This document shows positions 45,312 through 55,689 of a stretch of DNA of 64,000 nt, one piece after another. The position numbers and the translations under genes were made by a program. The stretch is from Diphasiastrum complanatum (lineage: Eukaryota > Streptophyta > Lycopodiopsida > Lycopodiales > Lycopodiaceae). The notes beneath the pieces are model-generated. The model did not search any database. It saw nothing but the letters and a program-made list of their open reading frames with translations, and was not told the DNA's origin. Within the stretch, counting starts at the first letter, position 1. Each line of letters begins with the position of its first letter. The stretch lies in assembly GCA_029204225.1 (NCBI GenBank), contig CM055092.1:87344537-87408536 (forward strand). The letters are read 5' to 3'.

Positions 45312-46077
45312 TTAAGTTATCCAATAATCTACACCATTGAGAGCAGGAATATGAGCTTGTGTAAATTGTCTTTTAATCACACATTGATCACAAAGATCAT
45401 TGAAGTCATTAGACTTGTACTCACCTCCACTATCTGATCTTAGGACTTTGATCTTCCTACTTGTCTGATTTTCAACCAATGCTTTGAAGCTCTTGAAATT
45501 GTCAAATGCATCCAATTTCTTCTTCAAGAAGTAGATCCATGTCTTATGTGACATATCATCAATAAAGGTCATGAAATATAAGGCTTTACCTAAGGACATG
45601 CTCCTCATAGGCCTGCATAAATCTGTGTGGATTAAATCCAAGATGTTCTTTGCTCTTGCAACACCACCTTTATTGAACTTCTCTCGATGTTGCTTCCCAT
45701 ATACACATGATTCGCACATCGGTTTCAAGTGGTCTCTATAGTAGGCAATCTGTTACCATCTCCAATTTCCTCATCAAACTGAGACTTGCTAAGTTCAAGT
45801 GACCAAGCCTCTTATGCCACAACTCAGTTTGTGATGGAATGGATGATACAAGTCCATGTTGCCCCTTGATTGTAGCATTCAACCTGTACAATTTTGTATT
45901 GGGCTCCCTTACTCCATCCGCAATAACTCTGAACTTTTGGTTCACATCCTTCACAAAGCAATGATCATGGGAAAATTCTACTTTCAACTTTTGATCAGTA
46001 ATGACTCCAACATAAAGTAGATTTTTCTTCAAACCTGGTACATAAAGTACCTCCTTGATCAATCCTGCTTTTGCCAT
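45312..46077 (-). pseudogene. Copia integrase (family B), truncated
   Basis: GAG-pre-integrase (KFRVIADGVREPNTKLYRL, then ELWHKRLGHLNLASLSLM with the HHCC histidines) followed by CESCVYGKQHREKF (cysteines) and the core: DLIHTDLCRP with the first Asp and KVLRSDSGGEYKSNDF with the second. The catalytic Glu is lost because coding ends at PALNGVDYWIT. RT and RNase H are absent from this copy. Confidence 0.8.
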
Positions 46078-46410
46078 CAGGTAGTTGGATTGAAACGGTG
46101 CCTATCCCCTTGATCTTGCACACATCACCATTTGCTTGTGAAATGGATGTTCTATTATCCAACACTTTCAAGCTACTGAACCAATTCTTGTTACTTGTCA
46201 TGTGTCTTGTGGCTCCTGAGTCAATATACCATGTTTGATCATCTTGATTAAATGACAATGTAGATATGAAGATGCTAAAGTATTAAATCTCACTCTCATC
46301 GACAAGTTTACCTACTTGCTTTGGTTTTCCCTTGTCTTGTTTCGCCAAGAATTTGCGACATTCACTCTTCCAATGGCCCTTTTTACCACAATGGAGACAC
46401 TTGCCTTTCG
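45995..46410 (-). pseudogene. Copia protease and zinc knuckle (family B)
   Basis: Protease frame 46258-45995 with an intact WYIDSGATRHMTS active site and KGIGTVSIQLPDGK. Upstream (46410-46347) is an intact CCHC knuckle, CLHCGKKGHWKSEC, followed by KFLAKQDKGK. Both modules look usable, although frame breaks lie between them. Confidence 0.8.
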
Positions 46411-47135
46411 TCTTGGTCTTACTGGAAGATCTCTCATCCTCCTGAGTCTTGGAAAATTGCTATTTAGACTTTTTCTTGCCCTTGCCCTTGCCCTTCCCTT
46501 GTTTTGGCGTGTCGCAAGTGCCTGATTGTCAGTATTTTGACGTCTAGCTTTCACCATTTCTCATCGTTGCTCTTTTGGCATCAAGATTCGTATGAGCTCG
46601 TCAAAGGTTGGCAATCTTTCTCTTGATGCTATTCCACTCACAAACATCTGATAGGGTTCTGCAATGCCACACAATGCATTGTGCACCGGCTCCACATCAC
46701 ATGTATGCGCTCACCAATAGAATGCAGTTCATCCCTCATTGTCTTGATTCTGGTCATGTACGTCTAAATGTGTTCTCCTTGTTCCATTCGGGCACTATTC
46801 AACTTTGACTTCAGAATCATGATTCTAGACAGATTTGACGTCTCAAACTGCTCCTTTAGCACATCCCATGCCTGTCTGGGTGTAACAGCATCACAAATGT
46901 GGGTAATGATGTGATCCTTCAATGATAGGTTCATGAAGGTCAAAGCTTTTCTTATTTTTTTGTCGAATACTTTGATATTCACTTCATTTGGTGGCCTTCT
47001 CTCATCACCTGTGACAACTTCCTACACGTCTTTCTCCATTAGTATGTTTTTCATTTTGAATTTCCACACTGCATAGTTGGAAATCCCGTCCAATTTGCTA
47101 CTTTCACTCAAAATGGACTCTCCCATGTTTGTCAT
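46411..47135 (-). pseudogene. Copia gag (family B)
   Basis: Starts at ATG 47135 (MTNMGESILSESSKLDG), then ISNYAVWKFKMKNILMEKD, MNLSLKDHIITHICDAV, TPRQAWDVLKEQFETSNLS and RIMILKSKLNSARMEQGEHI. A stop at the end of the last block (46764) and one near 47023 break it. Very close in plan to the gag of the 49.6-54.6 kb element. Confidence 0.75.
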
Positions 47136-48260
47136 CGCAAAATTGCTTGAAACTTCTGCTGTAGGCTGAAAGCAGTATGCTGAGGCCAACTGTGACATCA
47201 TAAGTTGAAAATAATGACCTGTACTTTTTCCCTTACCAGGCCACTCGCCGCTTTTCCACCAATTTGAAAGCCAGATCGGTGTCGCTTTCTAAAATGCACT
47301 CAGTCATCAACTCCCAACTACGTGCCCAATGGAATGGTGAAATCACTTTTGGCACACTCTGAACACTTTCTCCGCTGCAATCACTCTGTTTTGCTATATT
47401 GTACTTGCAGGTATAGTCCGGGCATCCTTCGTTTGGAGGTTGTAGCCTTGCATTTGGGTCAAAACGGACAAAGGACCCAAAAATAGGGATTTACCTTGTT
47501 TTTGAACTGTTTCTTCCTTTGAAGAAATCTTGCCCTTCAAATCGAATTTAACCAGTCGGACCCCTTCACTAGCTTTCAAAGTGAAGATTTTTAATACAAT
47601 TGAAGGCCATTTTGCGTTTCAGGCCACTTCATGGCCATTTCACATTAAATCCAATGGTTTTCCATGATCGGACGATCCACATCACTCTTGATACCATTGA
47701 TTTTATGTGGAGAAGATCTAATGGCTATGAACCATTTTGAGCATCTCTCACGACTTCCTCCCATCTTCTTTTTTCCTTCTTCTCTCCTTACCAGCTATGG
47801 TGGCCTCATTTAAATGCTTATGGCTCCACGGATGAAACGCGGCTGTCCACGACCACTTCAGATCTTCTAGAACTGATTAGGGTGCCCTCCTCTAGATTCT
47901 CACAACTTTCAAAATGATTTAGAATGGAAAGAAATTTTTGATTTTGTGCTCCCAAACCCTAGACCAGGGTTTTTTACACAAATCTATTCTTGGCTTTCTA
48001 TGCACACTGACTGCAAACACCAAATAGCCTTCCTTCGAAATTTCAAAATTTTGTTTGTTGAGGTTCTGATTCAGCCGACAACTCTTGTCTCTGAATCCTC
48101 ACACAGTCTCAAGCTCACCAAGCTTCTGTGTGCTAAACTCTCTGCACCAGTGGTTCTCCTTCCGTCTTCAACCCGCCGTAAACCCTGAACTCTCAGAAGA
48201 CAATTCTCCCGAGGCTCTCTTCAATGGCGATGTTGTACTGTATACACTCCCTATATGGAT
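47136..48260 (-). mobile_element. Long 5' leader of copia family B
   Basis: About 1.1 kb between the LTR/primer site and the gag ATG, without recognisable coding. Unusually long for copia; it may contain extra inserted DNA or an additional degenerate ORF. Confidence 0.45.
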
Positions 48261-48270
48261 CTGATACCAA
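48261..48270 (-). other. Primer-binding site (initiator tRNA-Met) of copia family B
   Basis: Minus strand reads TTGGTATCAG directly after the LTR end, the standard plant copia PBS core (TGGTATCAGAGC). Confidence 0.75.
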
Positions 48271-48271
48271 C

Positions 48272-48541
48272 TTAGAATTTGCTTTGAACAGGAACACAGA
48301 TCATGCTACACAGTAGCACAAAATGAAAACACTCTCCACAACAAACTCACATAGCAATTGTATTTCTCAAAATGAAATTACACTGTACATATAGTTGTTC
48401 ACTCAGGCAACCCATGCATGACCCAGGTTGCCGTTGACGGGACGCGTGTCCTGTTGACTTGCCTCATGGCGAGGCCAACTGATCCTTATTGACTGGTAGG
48501 ACCCACAGTACAATAGCACAGTGATTCTACTTTAATTCTAA
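48272..48541 (-). mobile_element. 5' LTR of copia family B (270 bp, non-canonical ends)
   Basis: Minus strand runs from TTAGAATTAAAG to CAAATTCTAA: an 8-bp inverted repeat TTAGAATT / AATTCTAA in place of TG...CA. The start is confirmed by a related LTR at 62680, where it follows a polypurine tract (AAGGGAGAGAGA), and the end by the adjoining primer-binding site. Confidence 0.7.
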
Positions 48542-48544
48542 CTA

Positions 48545-49360
48545 TCTCAACTGAGGAATTCCAGTCCCATTTCGACCAAAGACCTTCATCAAGATCTCAA
48601 CCGGAGCCACTCGTCAAGATCTCGACCGAAGATTTTTTCAGAAGTACTTCAAAGAGCCATCATATAAAATCTCGACTGAAGCAAGATGACGACGACCATA
48701 AATACCATGACAACGACATCATTCATACCTCAACGAAGTGTGAATACTAGAGTTTCTTGCAACTATCTGCTGGCGATCGTGCTACTTCCATGTTCGATTT
48801 TGGCACTCTTCTGTTACATCCATCCATCCTTGGCTACACACTACATCCACCGAGTTTTTGCCATCCTAGTTTAGTTTAATCACCATACAGAGTGCCATCA
48901 CCAACCATTCCAAACCTAACATCGCCGATAGACGAACCATTTTTTTGAAACTTTTTGCACACCTGAGGGGTAGTGTCATGTGAGTATAAATCACGCTCTC
49001 GTTACACTATTGAGAACATCATCAACACCAGTCTCACAACCACTATGTTTTTCTACTTCCTTCACCACCTACACCATTATATTACCACAGTTCTCCATCT
49101 TTTCCATCTCTCCAACATTCCCATACTCAACCGGCATATCCACATCTTGTCCTTTCAACCACCTACTTAACCCCTTCTACTCTACCATTCTAAACACATT
49201 TCTCCTTCCCTACTCGACCGACGCCTTCACTTGCCTCCTCGATCTACACCTTTACTTGCCATCTCGACTGGAGCCTTCTAGTCCAATCTTGACTATTATC
49301 ATCAGCTTCCATCTCGACCGACGTCATCAGCTTTCATCTTGACCGACACCTTTCTAGTCT
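48545..49360. other. No gene; clustered TCTCGACCG boxes
   Basis: Repeated box (A)TCTCGACCGAAG / ATCTTGACCGAC near 48594, 48630, 48670 and at least five more between 49215 and 49345. The inverse box (GTCGAGATCTGAC type) is clustered at 44118-44250 on the other side of the copia element. Short frames here have no family motif. Confidence 0.5.
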
Positions 49361-49622
49361 TGTTAATAATTAGATATACAACATCAAGCATTCACCATAA
49401 GCAATCACCACAAGAAGGCGGAAGAAGAACACGCACTATCACTCTATCACCCTACATCATACAGAATGTAAAATGTACAAATAAACCTTGAACCCTGATA
49501 GAGAGAGAAAACCTACGAGTAGACTAATAGACTAGCCTATGACCATTGACAGCTGGTCACAACTGTCAACATTAATGTGCATCGTAAACAGTAACAATGA
49601 AGTTTATCATTGATTTCTAACA
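49361..49622 (-). mobile_element. 3' LTR of copia family C (262 bp)
   Basis: Minus strand: after the RNase H end and purine tract (ATTGAGGGAGAG), the LTR starts TGTTAGAAATCAATG at 49622 and ends TTATTAACA at 49361. Short LTR typical of copia. No matching 5' LTR is visible beyond 54.55 kb. Confidence 0.65.
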
Positions 49623-49913
49623 CTCTCCCTCAATGATAAAATTACATTTTTCTATCCCTAATAGAGTACGAAACCTCTCAAATTTACATTTGCCTAATGA
49701 CTTAGTAAAAATATCTGCCATTTCATCTTCAAATTTACAAAAAACAAGATCAATGGCTCCATCAAGAATTTTCTCTCGAACAAAATGGTAGTGTATTTTG
49801 ATGTGCTTGGTTCGAGCATGTAAAACTGGATTTTTGGCAAGGTGAATGCAACTTTGATTATCGCAAGATATAGTAGTCGTATCCACCTGTGGTTGACCTA
49901 AATCCACAAGCAA
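49617..49913 (-). pseudogene. Copia RNase H C-terminus (family C)
   Basis: Frame with ISCDNQSCIHLAKNPVLHAR, TKHIKIHYHFVREKI and EDEMADIFTKSLGKCKFERF, then RTLLGI. It ends at the polypurine tract. N-terminal RNase H (DASWAGDTDDR type) is broken in the next 150 bp upstream. Confidence 0.85.
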
Positions 49914-50073
49914 TCTTTGTAACCATACCGCTTCTTGTGTAGCATTGCTAGGTGCTCGATATTCGGCTTCCGTCTATGATAAGGCTACCGTAGGTTGCTT
50001 TTTGCTGCTCCATGAAATTGCAGCTGTACCATAACTGAATGTGTGACCACTGGTAGATCTTCTATCATCAATA

Positions 50074-50647
50074 TTACCTGTCCAATCGGCATCTGTATAA
50101 TACTAACATTGGCGCTTCAGGATGATCATACTTCAAACCAAAATCCAATGTCCCTCGAATGTATCTGAGAATACGTTTAGCAGACTTCCAGTGTGCTTGA
50201 CTAGGATCTTGCATAAATTGACTTAGAATGTAAAGATTGGGATCGACATCACTCTTTATCATTTCCCTTTGCTTGAAGTGTTCATCAATGCAAGAGTACC
50301 AGGCCTGTGGTGCTTGCTTCAATCCGTAAATGGCTTTGTTGAGCTTACAAACGAGATGCTCTCTCCCTGGCTCAACAAATCCTTGAGGTTGTACTAAGTA
50401 CACCTCTTCATCCAACACTCCATTAAGAAAAGCAGATTTAACATCCTTTTGCTGGATCTTCCAACCATAGAAAGAAGAAATAGCAATGATAGAACGTATA
50501 GTTACCATCTTAGCTACGGTTGCGAAGGTTTCTTCAAAATCAATACCTTCCTGCTGCTCAAATCCTCTCGCAACCAACCATGCTTTATACTTGTTGAGTT
50601 GCCCATCAGCTCCATATTTGATCGTATATCCATTTGCAAGTGATAGG
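50074..50647 (-). pseudogene. Copia reverse transcriptase (family C), palm deleted
   Basis: Frame with VARGFEQQEGIDFEETFATV, QQKDVKSAFLNGVLDEEVYL, KLNKAIYGLKQAPQAWYSCI, then a jump from DPNLYI to FMQDPSQAHWKSAKRILRYI. The region that should hold YVDD is missing, so this RT is dead by internal deletion. The upstream end (CKWIY, GADGQLNKYKA) is cut by a solo LTR at 50648. Confidence 0.85.
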
Positions 50648-51302
50648 TGTGAAAATTGTCAACATTTCCTAGCTAGTTTGAGGCCTAAATTGGCTAAAAT
50701 TGTAAATAGTTTTGGTTCTGGAGTTTCACACGTGTGAACCAGGCCACAATGTTTTTATTTACTGTATTTTTTCAGTATGATGAAGTGTCAAACTTCATAC
50801 CCTTCAAAATGAGACCATTTTGATGTATTTTGGTCATATAAGCCATTTTTAGCTATTTTTCCTATATAGGGAATATCTAGGGTCAAGTACCTTCTAGAGA
50901 GAGGAGAGAGAGTCATCTTCCTCATCCATAAATAGTAGGGAAGTCGTGGAGAACAGGTTGGAGAAACCTTTTGTATGCTTCATTGAGATCAATAGATCAT
51001 TGTCATTGTTTCTTCCTCCATTGAGAGCATTGTTGTGTGTATTGTCTTCAAGCTATTGTGTATGATCTTAGGTGCTTTCCAAAAGTGATAGGCTGATGTA
51101 TTATGGACTGTATAATGCTATTTTGGGCCGCACTTGATGTTTATGGAAGTTTCCATTTGTGATAAATGCTTTTTGATCAAGTTCTTTGCATTCTAGGTAG
51201 CATAGAATGTGTTGCCAATTCCTAGCTTATGTAGTTTGGAGTGCAAGCATTCAAGCCAATGATCTTGGAGTTTAGATCCACTTAGGATCTGTATTTTTCA
51301 CA
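50648..51302. mobile_element. 655-bp solo LTR inserted in copia RT
   Basis: Begins TGTGAAAATTGTC and ends TATTTTTCACA; the ends form an inverted repeat TGTGAAAA / TTTTCACA. Perfect 5-bp duplication ATAGG at 50643-50647 and 51303-51307. Removing the insert plus one ATAGG restores the host frame (minus strand MPITCKW). Shares CACACGTGTGAA and its first bases (TGTGA) with the 792-bp solo LTR at 23.6 kb, so they may be distant relatives. Strand unknown. Confidence 0.9.
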
Positions 51303-51787
51303 ATAGGCATCTTACCATCAGGTAGCTCAACCAAGTTCCACATTGTATTTTTCGATATAACTTCCAGTTCTGTTTCCATAGCTTCACGCCACTCCTTGTG
51401 CTCCTTTGCTTTATCAAAAGTTTTTGGTTCTTGAGCCTTGAGCACAGAATCTATTAGGGCTAGATTCATCTCCAATCTTGCAAGAGGTTTTTGATTTCTA
51501 CTTGATCTTCTAAGCTCTCCCTGCTCACTTGATTCGGGAGTATCTCCCTTATTAGCATCACTTGTTACTAACAAGTACCACTTAGGCACTCTCCTAGGAA
51601 TCTCATTATTGACCCTGCCTTTTTCCATTGGCTCTTCCATATCAACACCAACTTCTTTCTTCACTTGCACTTTAGCTTTATCATCAAAGGGATCAATTGT
51701 CAATTTTATTTGGTCATTTTGACCCATCTCATCAAAAGTAGCATCTTTGGAAATCACGATCTTTTGTGCATTTGTGTCATACATCAT
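51303..51787 (-). pseudogene. Copia integrase-RT linker (family C)
   Basis: Frame with AQKIVISKDATFDE, acidic spacer, GELRRSSRNQKPLARLEMNL and EPKTFDKAKEHKEWREAMET then WNLVELPDGKMPI: the conserved run into RT. The 62.1-62.5 kb plus-strand fragment has the same blocks. Confidence 0.8.
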
Positions 51788-51843
51788 ATATGCCTTGGCT
51801 CTTTCATCATATCCAAGGAAAATACACTTAACAACTTTTGCAT

Positions 51844-52583
51844 CTAGCTTCTTTCGTTTTTCATCAGGTACATGAGCGTAAACATCACAACCAAATATTC
51901 ATAAATGAGAAACATTAGGTTTCTTTCCAGTAAAGCTTCGTAAGGTGTCTTACCCTCCACAGACTTCGTAGGACACCGATTCAAGATACGAGTAGTTGTG
52001 TTGCATGCTTCTGCCCAAAAAGTATTTGGCAAACCCTTGCTCTGAAACATTGCCCTAGCCATCTCCACAATGGATCTGTTTTTCCGTTTTGCAACTCCAT
52101 TCTGTTGTGGTGAATAGGGTGTAGTGGTTTGTCTCTTGATCCCCTGATCATTGTAGAAATTTCTAAACTCTGTTGAAAAATACTCACCGCCACCATCTAA
52201 TTTAAGGGTCTTAATATAACAACCTGTTTGTTTTTCAACTAGAGCCTTGAACTCTCTAAACTTGGCAAAAGCATCAGATTTCTTGCTTATGAAATAAATC
52301 GAGATATGTCTACTATATTCATCAATGAATGTGATGAAATAGTAACAACCACTAATGGACCTAGTTTGTATTGGTCCACACAGATCACTATGAACAAGAT
52401 CAAGAATGTCATTGGCTCTTCTTGCTTCATCTTTGGAAAATCTCTCTCTATGCTGTTTTCCAAAATGCAACCCTCAAAAATTTTTCCTTCAAAAGAGATA
52501 TCAGGCAATCCAACAACTAGATTACCTCTTTTAAGGATTTACAAGCTTTGAGCACTAATATGACCAAACCTTTGATGCCAAAG
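51844..52583 (-). pseudogene. Copia integrase (family C), catalytic Glu changed
   Basis: Frame 52470-51844 (208 codons): HFGKQHRERFSKDEA, LDLVHSDLCGPIQTRSISGC (first Asp), IKTLKLDGGGEYFSTEFRNF (second Asp), then PQQNGVAKRKNRSIVEMARA where the third catalytic residue of the D,D-35-E triad is Lys instead of Glu. WAEACNTTTRILNRCPTKSV follows. The HHCC part (LWHQRFGH) lies at about 52583-52550. Integrase would insert element DNA; this copy could not. Confidence 0.85.
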
Positions 52584-52605
52584 ATCACTTCGACTATCAA
52601 CAGTG

Positions 52606-52795
52606 ATGTTGTGTCGTCGATATAGCATAGGGGTTCGTCATTGGGAGAGGCAATCTCGCCTTCACCTACATAGCAAGAATAGAGAGGGAGATGAGAGAGA
52701 GGAGAAAGAGAGTGCAGAGAGGGAGAGAGAGAATGCCTAGGCTGAGAAAGGCTTTGGGGCTTGAGCGCCTACCCAAGGCTATTCTATCCCAATGT

Positions 52796-52893
<98 letters not shown>

Positions 52894-53310
52894 ATTAAGA
52901 AGAGAATGGAAGATGATACAATACAAAGGAAATGACTCTCTCTTATAGATTTTAGAGGTGAGCCTCCTTTACTCTCATTGGCCACTTCATTGGGCAAGGA
53001 TTCTAATCCAAGCCTTTCAAAGAAACACAACTTAAATCTAATGGTGCTAAGAAAACACAAGGGCACTCACATGATTCTGACTGAGAATACAAGTGCATAC
53101 TAGTCTGCAAGGGTTTGTTCTCAGATTAAAATTTTGCAAAAAAAACCCCAAAAAATTAACTTTTTTCAATATTTTTTGAGTTTCCTAGGGAAGTAGCTCT
53201 CGCAGCTTGGTGAGCGGGTGAATCTGACTGAGATAAAAGTGCATACCACTCTGCGAGGGTTTGTTCCCAAAAAATCCTAAAATTTTGTAAAAAAAACCCA
53301 AAAAAATGCT
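52606..53310. mobile_element. Foreign ~700-bp segment with GA microsatellite inside copia family C
   Basis: Bounded by a 22-bp near-identical direct repeat (52584-52605 and 53311-53332, one mismatch). It carries a GA-rich part, the (GA)n tract, and two related blocks at about 53071-53155 and 53217-53310 sharing CTGACTGAGA and AGGGTTTGTTC. It interrupts between protease and GAG-pre-integrase coding; the flanking 40 bp on the left still look copia-like. Insertion, unequal recombination or template switching are all possible. Confidence 0.45.
52798..52889 (+). repeat. (GA)n microsatellite
   Basis: About 46 GA dinucleotides without interruption, inside a broader GA-rich stretch from 52676. Confidence 0.97.
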
Positions 53311-53332
53311 ATCACTTTGACTATCAACAGTG

Positions 53333-53790
53333 CTTATATGCTTTATCTTCCCGTTGGCTAACTTCACTGGTACCACTCCAACTCCTTTAACAGATAGCAA
53401 TTTGCCATCAGCTTGTCCAACTTCATCACCATTGTCAGTTTTCTTGAGTTTTGAAAACCACTCTTTCCTTGAAGTCATGTGCTTGGATGCACCACTATCA
53501 ATGTACCAGGTATCCTTGGCTTCATCACTTGTCATTAATGCTATAATGAACAATTTTGAACTCTCACCTGTATCATCTTCATACTGATCATCATCATATT
53601 GATGTTGATCAGTATGATTGTCTTCATAATAATAGTCATCAAATTGATGTTGATCAGCATAATTTTCTGCTTGCCATTTGTCTTTTCTTTGTTCCATCTC
53701 CTTCTGTTTCTTGAAGCATTCACGCTCCCAGTGACCAGGTTTGTTGCAATACCTACAATTTCCAGGTTTATTTTGTTTTGAATAATCGTG
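53333..53790 (-). pseudogene. Copia zinc knuckle and protease (family C)
   Basis: Zinc knuckle near 53770-53710 (CRYCNKPGHWERECFKKQKE), then an insert rich in D, Y, H and Q with a repeated DQHQ-DD-YYEDN pattern (about 53680-53570), then the protease with an intact WYIDSGASKHMTS and VKGVGVVPVKLANGKIKHI. The D/Y-rich insert is a short protein-level tandem repeat. Confidence 0.8.
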
Positions 53791-53856
53791 TCCTTGACCT
53801 CGGTCTTGATTCCAATTACTTCGATTCGGACTATCATTGACTTTCTCATGAAATTG

Positions 53857-54552
53857 TTAAAATGATCCTCGACTTGAGTTTCCTCCTCTCGATTGATACT
53901 TTCCACGGCCAAATCTTCCACCTCGTCCTCTAACTACAAGAGCTTGGTCAAAGCTCCTGTTACGGTGATTCAAGTTCTCTTGACGTTGCTCTTCTTGCAA
54001 AAGCAATCCGCCTAGTTCTTCATAGGTTGGAAGATTTTCTCTTGTGGCTATACTCATCACAAACATCTAATGTGACTCACTCAGACTATTCAATGTCAAT
54101 TGCACGATCTCACGATCTTGTACTCACTCTCCAACTGCTGCTAACTGATCACGGATCGCTTTGATCTTCAATATGTGATTGGCAATAGTTGCACCATCAT
54201 CCATCCGCAATGTATGCAACTTTGTCTTTAGAAATAGTATTCGAGATGTATTTGTCGTTTCAAACAATGCCTTCAATGTATCCCACGCTTCTTTTGGTCC
54301 TTCTGAATTTGAAATATAGGGAATAATTGCATCTCTAACTGATAAGTTAATGACATTTTGGGCTTTTCGTCTTGTCCTATCAAATGTCCGCGGATCTTCT
54401 TCAATCACTGGCCTTGTCTCTTCACCTGTCACGATCTCCCATAGCTCCTTTCCCATCAAAATGTTCTTCAGTTTGAATTTCCAAACTGCATAGTTATCGG
54501 CACCTTTCAATTTGCTTGACTCATTAAGGACACTCTCGCTTAAAGTTGCCAT
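53857..54552 (-). pseudogene. Copia gag (family C)
   Basis: Starts MATLSESVLNESSKLKGAD at ATG 54552, then NYAVWKFKLKNILMGKELWE, VRDAIIPYISNSEGPKEAWD, LFETTNTSRILFLKTKLHTL to VGE at 54124. After one break the frame 54066-53857 continues (ENLPTYEELGGLLLQEEQRQ, then an RGRGGRFGRGKYQ glycine-arginine patch). Good overall integrity apart from that break. Confidence 0.85.
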
Positions 54553-54622
54553 TATTGGAGAGATGAGTCTGGATCACAAAATTTATTCACAACATAGAAC
54601 CGTAAATTTTTGGTTGTACACC

Positions 54623-54874
54623 TGATATCGGTACGACGCGCGGGTGCATGACTGCTCGGGATTCTCTTTACCTCTGGCACATTGCTTCGATATTGGTACT
54701 GATATGTGATATCGGTATGACGCGCGGATGTACGACTGCTCTTGATTTTCTTCACCTCTGGCGCGTCGATCCGATATTGGTATGAATATGCTATATCTGT
54801 ATGATGCACGTATGTATGACTGCTCAAGATTTTTCCTACCTCTCACGTGTCGATCCAATATTGGTAAAGATTAA
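54623..54874 (-). repeat. 84-bp tandem repeat, three copies, in copia family C leader
   Basis: Starts at 54623, 54707 and 54791 (TGATATCGGTACGACGCG type), increasingly diverged to the right. It is open on the minus strand, so two frames of 91 codons appear with a repeated SYIRASYRY block; these are probably by-products. Confidence 0.8.
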
Positions 54875-55689
54875 AAATAGAGGGAATATAAGAATTTTCA
54901 GAGGAAATATTCTAGATTCCCCACTTCGGCGCGGCAGCATCTCTTTGCAAAGATTCCAAAATGTGTGATCATTCAAAAGATAGAGATTAGTAATGTGAAA
55001 AGTATGAAGCCTTCTAACTCTGAATGGTAGTACTAGACATTGTCCAGTGTAATTTGTGGTACTCCAAACAGACAAATGCAAAATCAAGAAAGAAGAAAGC
55101 TAATCCACATCTACATTCCACATTGCAATAAAGAAATCGGGAAATCATATTAATCCACAACCACAACAAGGAAATCAAAGCATGTTCATAGAAATTTCAC
55201 TCAAGACAATAGCCATGAACAAGGAAATTCTCAATTGCCAATAACTCGTGGAGGATCTTCTTCATTCATACAAGTAAAATAAAAATACAATAAAAGCTCC
55301 CTCACAAGAGAGGGGGGCCCTTAAATAAGCAAGAGGGCTGCCCATGTGGAACCTAAGTGGAATTCCACTAGTTTAGAAATTACAAGTGGAAATAGCTCTT
55401 CCACTAGAGGTCACCATCAAAAGGTGGCTCACTCTACTTTATTTATGAGGGTTCTACATTTATTTACATTGCCTAGGAATGTCACTAGCTCCTACATGGT
55501 CGTTCTGTCTATGGGATTCACCATGTAAGCTCACATAGAAACAACCTGTAATCCTAGCTAGTAATCCTCGGCTCTCAATTTCTTCCTGCTCTCCTCCTTC
55601 TGAGACCTCCTCGGTCTTGGGTGAGAGATTCTCTGTGTTTCAACTGGGCTCAGCATGTAGGGGATTCTCTAGAATCTGCTAACATTATC
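54875..55689 (-). mobile_element. LTR-like region of the gag-only family (copy 2)
   Basis: On the minus strand a polypurine tract (TAGGGGTGGATAA) is followed by TGTTAGCAGATTC at 55684, so an LTR starts there and runs left; its other end was not located. No coding in this stretch. Confidence 0.45.

Noticed and set aside
52666-53066. ORFs of LS or RE repeats over the (GA)n tract
   Set aside because: Pure microsatellite translation.
54552-54858. Two 91-codon ORFs with an SYIRASYRY repeat as a repeat protein
   Set aside because: Generated by the 84-bp DNA tandem repeat (a multiple of three) in a copia leader; no start context or homology.
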